The notes under the pieces: model-generated
The model's database searches: none
The model's input: the letters and a program-made list of their open reading frames with translations, nothing else
What the model was told of the DNA's origin: nothing
Translations under genes and position numbers: made by a program
From: Verrucomicrobiales bacterium
GTDB lineage: Bacteria > Verrucomicrobiota > Verrucomicrobiia > Verrucomicrobiales > DEV007
Assembly: GCA_030730365.1 (NCBI GenBank)
Contig: JANQVJ010000050.1
Span: forward strand, 7,410 to 51,649
Direction: 5' to 3'
Length of the DNA: 44,240 bases
In this document: positions 42,919 to 44,240 of the stretch, in pieces
Numbering within the stretch: the stretch's first letter is position 1
Layout of the letters: each line of letters begins with the position of its first letter

Positions 42919-44108
42919 TCCGCCCCCGACACCTCGACGAGTTCCCCGAGCCAGCCGCGGTGGTTGAGGATGAGCGGTTCCCCGTCTTTATCGGGGCAGA
43001 TCAGGGTGGGGTTAAATCCCACCTCGCTCGCCTGGTAGAGCAGTCGTATCTCTGTCGCGCGTTCGCCCGGTTGCTCCGGCGGTCGCATCGCCCAGATCTT
43101 ACCCATACCCCAGTCGGCGTAAAGGTAACAGCCCGTGAGCGATTTCAACTTCGTGCCGCGGTAGAGCATCCCCCCGACGATGCAGATCCCGTCTCCGTCG
43201 AGTCTTGAATAGCGATGCACCGGGTCGATGTAGGGCACTTCGGGGATCACGGGCGGCAGGTCCTTGCGCGCCGCGAGCCGCTCCGTGCCGTCGCGTTCAC
43301 TCCAACCGTAGTTGCCGCCGGAAGTAATCCAGTTGATCTCCTCATGAAAATCCTGCCCCACATCAGCTGCCCACAGGTTCCCAGTGTGTGGATCGAAGCT
43401 GATGCCCCAGGGGTTGCGAAAGCCGAGCGCGTAGATTTCCCCCCGCCACTCCTGTTTGCCGACAAATGGATTATCCGTCGGGATGAGGTAGGGCCGGCCA
43501 TCCTCCTCCGGGGTATTGATATCGATTCGGAGAATTTTCCCCTGGAGGAGAAATGGATGCTGCGCCATTCCCATCGGATCATCGCGCAGACCGCCGTCCC
43601 CCACCGCGTAATAGAGCATCCCGTCAGGACCGAAAGCCATGCTCCCTGAGAAGTGATCCGCGAGCTGGTGCGGGATCTCCAGGAGGATGCGTTCACTCGA
43701 CGGGTCCGCCGCAAAAGTTCCCTCAGGCACTCGCATCTCGGTGAGAACATTGCGGCGGGGATTCGACTGGGAATAGGAAAGGTAAACGAGGCGTTTCCGG
43801 GCAAAGTCAGGATGGAAGACGACGGCATGGAGCCCCGCCTCAAAATGAAATTCCTCTTTTAATTGGGGACGCAGATCAAGAAACACCCGCGATGTAGCGC
43901 TCTCGCGATCTTCGGGCAGCACGTGGACGAGCCCCCGCTGCAGGGCGACAATGCTGCGGGGAGGGTCCTCGTCCGTATGCGCCACCCCTACGGGACAGTC
44001 CGGGAAAGTCAGCTCGGGATAGACCGGTTTCAGCTCGTAGAGGGTCTGGGCCGTGGCACTTAATACCGGGCCTGCGAGAACGATGATGAAGAGGAGGCGT
44101 GCGTTCAT
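42915..44108 (-). CDS. Secreted PQQ-dependent sugar dehydrogenase-like protein (GSDH family)
   Basis: A 397-residue exported beta-propeller with a Sec signal peptide (MNARLLFIIVLAGPVLSATA, cut near TAQ). Family signatures are AGLHAVVFHPDFA, FGPDGMLYYAVGDGG, GKILRIDI, EIYALGFRNPWGISFD, LWAADVGQD and NYGWSERDG. These proteins oxidise sugars or sugar derivatives in the periplasm using PQQ and calcium; the substrate is unknown. Whether all PQQ ligands are kept was not checked residue by residue. It stands alone at the window end. The ATG at 44108 gives the signal peptide directly. Confidence 0.9.
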   Translation of the reverse strand: MNARLLFIIVLAGPVLSATAQTLYELKPVYPELTFPDCPVGVAHTDEDPPRSIVALQRGLVHVLPEDRESATSRVFLDLRPQLKEEFHFEAGLHAVVFHPDFARKRLVYLSYSQSNPRRNVLTEMRVPEGTFAADPSSERILLEIPHQLADHFSGSMAFGPDGMLYYAVGDGGLRDDPMGMAQHPFLLQGKILRIDINTPEEDGRPYLIPTDNPFVGKQEWRGEIYALGFRNPWGISFDPHTGNLWAADVGQDFHEEINWITSGGNYGWSERDGTERLAARKDLPPVIPEVPYIDPVHRYSRLDGDGICIVGGMLYRGTKLKSLTGCYLYADWGMGKIWAMRPPEQPGERATEIRLLYQASEVGFNPTLICPDKDGEPLILNHRGWLGELVEVSGAD

Positions 44109-44138
44109 GAAAAGCGGGAGGTAGCGCGATCACGTATA

Positions 44139-44159
44139 GCAGGTAACATTCCTACCTGC
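44139..44159. repeat. 7-bp inverted repeat upstream of the sugar dehydrogenase gene
   Basis: GCAGGTA at 44139-44145 and TACCTGC at 44153-44159 are separated by 7 bases. The same TACCTGCC word recurs twice in the tandem repeat at the window end. It lies 31 bases before the dehydrogenase start on the minus strand, a fair position for an operator. Confidence 0.5.
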
Positions 44160-44214
44160 CATGGCTCTTTCGGGTAAAATTCGTCACCCGCACCGTTTTC
44201 TACCGGCCGGAGCA

Positions 44215-44240
44215 CGGGCTACCTGCCCGGGCTACCTGCC
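44215..44240. repeat. 13-bp direct tandem repeat at the window end
   Basis: CGGGCTACCTGCC occurs twice back to back at 44215-44227 and 44228-44240, running into the last base. The array may continue beyond the window. Confidence 0.8.

Noticed and set aside
42725-42967. An 80-codon plus-strand frame after gspG
   Set aside because: It starts at GTG, has low-complexity Ser/Arg/Pro content and runs into the convergent dehydrogenase gene. The frame ending at 42918 is more protein-like.

Overview
The window reads as a GC-rich, densely packed chromosomal segment of a verrucomicrobial bacterium (phylum Verrucomicrobiota, probably class Verrucomicrobiae). Two signs point there. One is a four-gene pseudopilin cassette matching what I know as the Verru_Chthon cassette families. 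The other is a neighbouring pair of a planctomycete-type cytochrome/DUF1587-1595-1592-1588-1585 protein and a DUF1552 protein, typical of Verrucomicrobia and Planctomycetes. I see no phage, plasmid, insertion sequence, CRISPR array or rRNA operon. The placement is from family recall, not a database search.

Layout. 1-1446 (+): a broken CobW-type GTPase remnant, then an RlmM-like RNA 2'-O-methyltransferase. 1448-6541 (-): tRNA-Leu(UAG), sufU, lysA and alaS, with a hairpin-rich gap before alaS. 6796-9846 (+): a SWIM-SNF2 helicase. 9972-12206 (-): hflK-hflC. 12368-18664 (+): the pseudopilin cassette in the order D-B-C-A plus a secreted fifth protein. 18622-22664 (-): truA, an AraC-type regulator, tyrS and a divergent folP. 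22701-24308 (+): an M23 peptidase and a TauE/SafE transporter. 24305-26124 (-): a polysaccharide deacetylase lipoprotein and a GYF-domain membrane protein. 26375-30823 (+): the cytochrome/DUF1592 and DUF1552 pair. 30935-35944 (-): mtnP, a second deacetylase lipoprotein and two overlapping CPA2 antiporters. 36065-37039 (+): a YafK/DpaA-like L,D-transpeptidase homologue lacking the catalytic cysteine, closed by a clear terminator. 37201-42644 (+): two GspE/PilB ATPases, GspF and GspG. 42915-44108 (-): a secreted PQQ-type sugar dehydrogenase.

How the parts may fit. The ATPase-ATPase-GspF-GspG cluster is the core of a type II secretion / type IV pilus-like machine. The cassette 20 kb away resembles GspH-I-J-K in gene order and in the presence or absence of the prepilin Glu+5, so it may encode an enlarged tip complex for such a machine. 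Several other genes act at the envelope: two deacetylases, an M23 peptidase, the inactive-looking transpeptidase homologue and HflKC. The rest is mostly translation and core metabolism (alaS, tyrS, truA, tRNA-Leu, the RlmM-like enzyme, sufU, lysA, folP, mtnP).

Most interesting observations: the GspHIJK-like reading of the cassette with a giant K-like subunit; the Cys-to-Ala transpeptidase homologue; the tandem ATPases; the inverted repeat and promoter between gspF and gspG; the paired antiporters, one with an altered nucleotide-binding motif; and the internally deleted CobW gene. Both window ends lie in short tandem repeats, which suggests assembly-limited contig ends.
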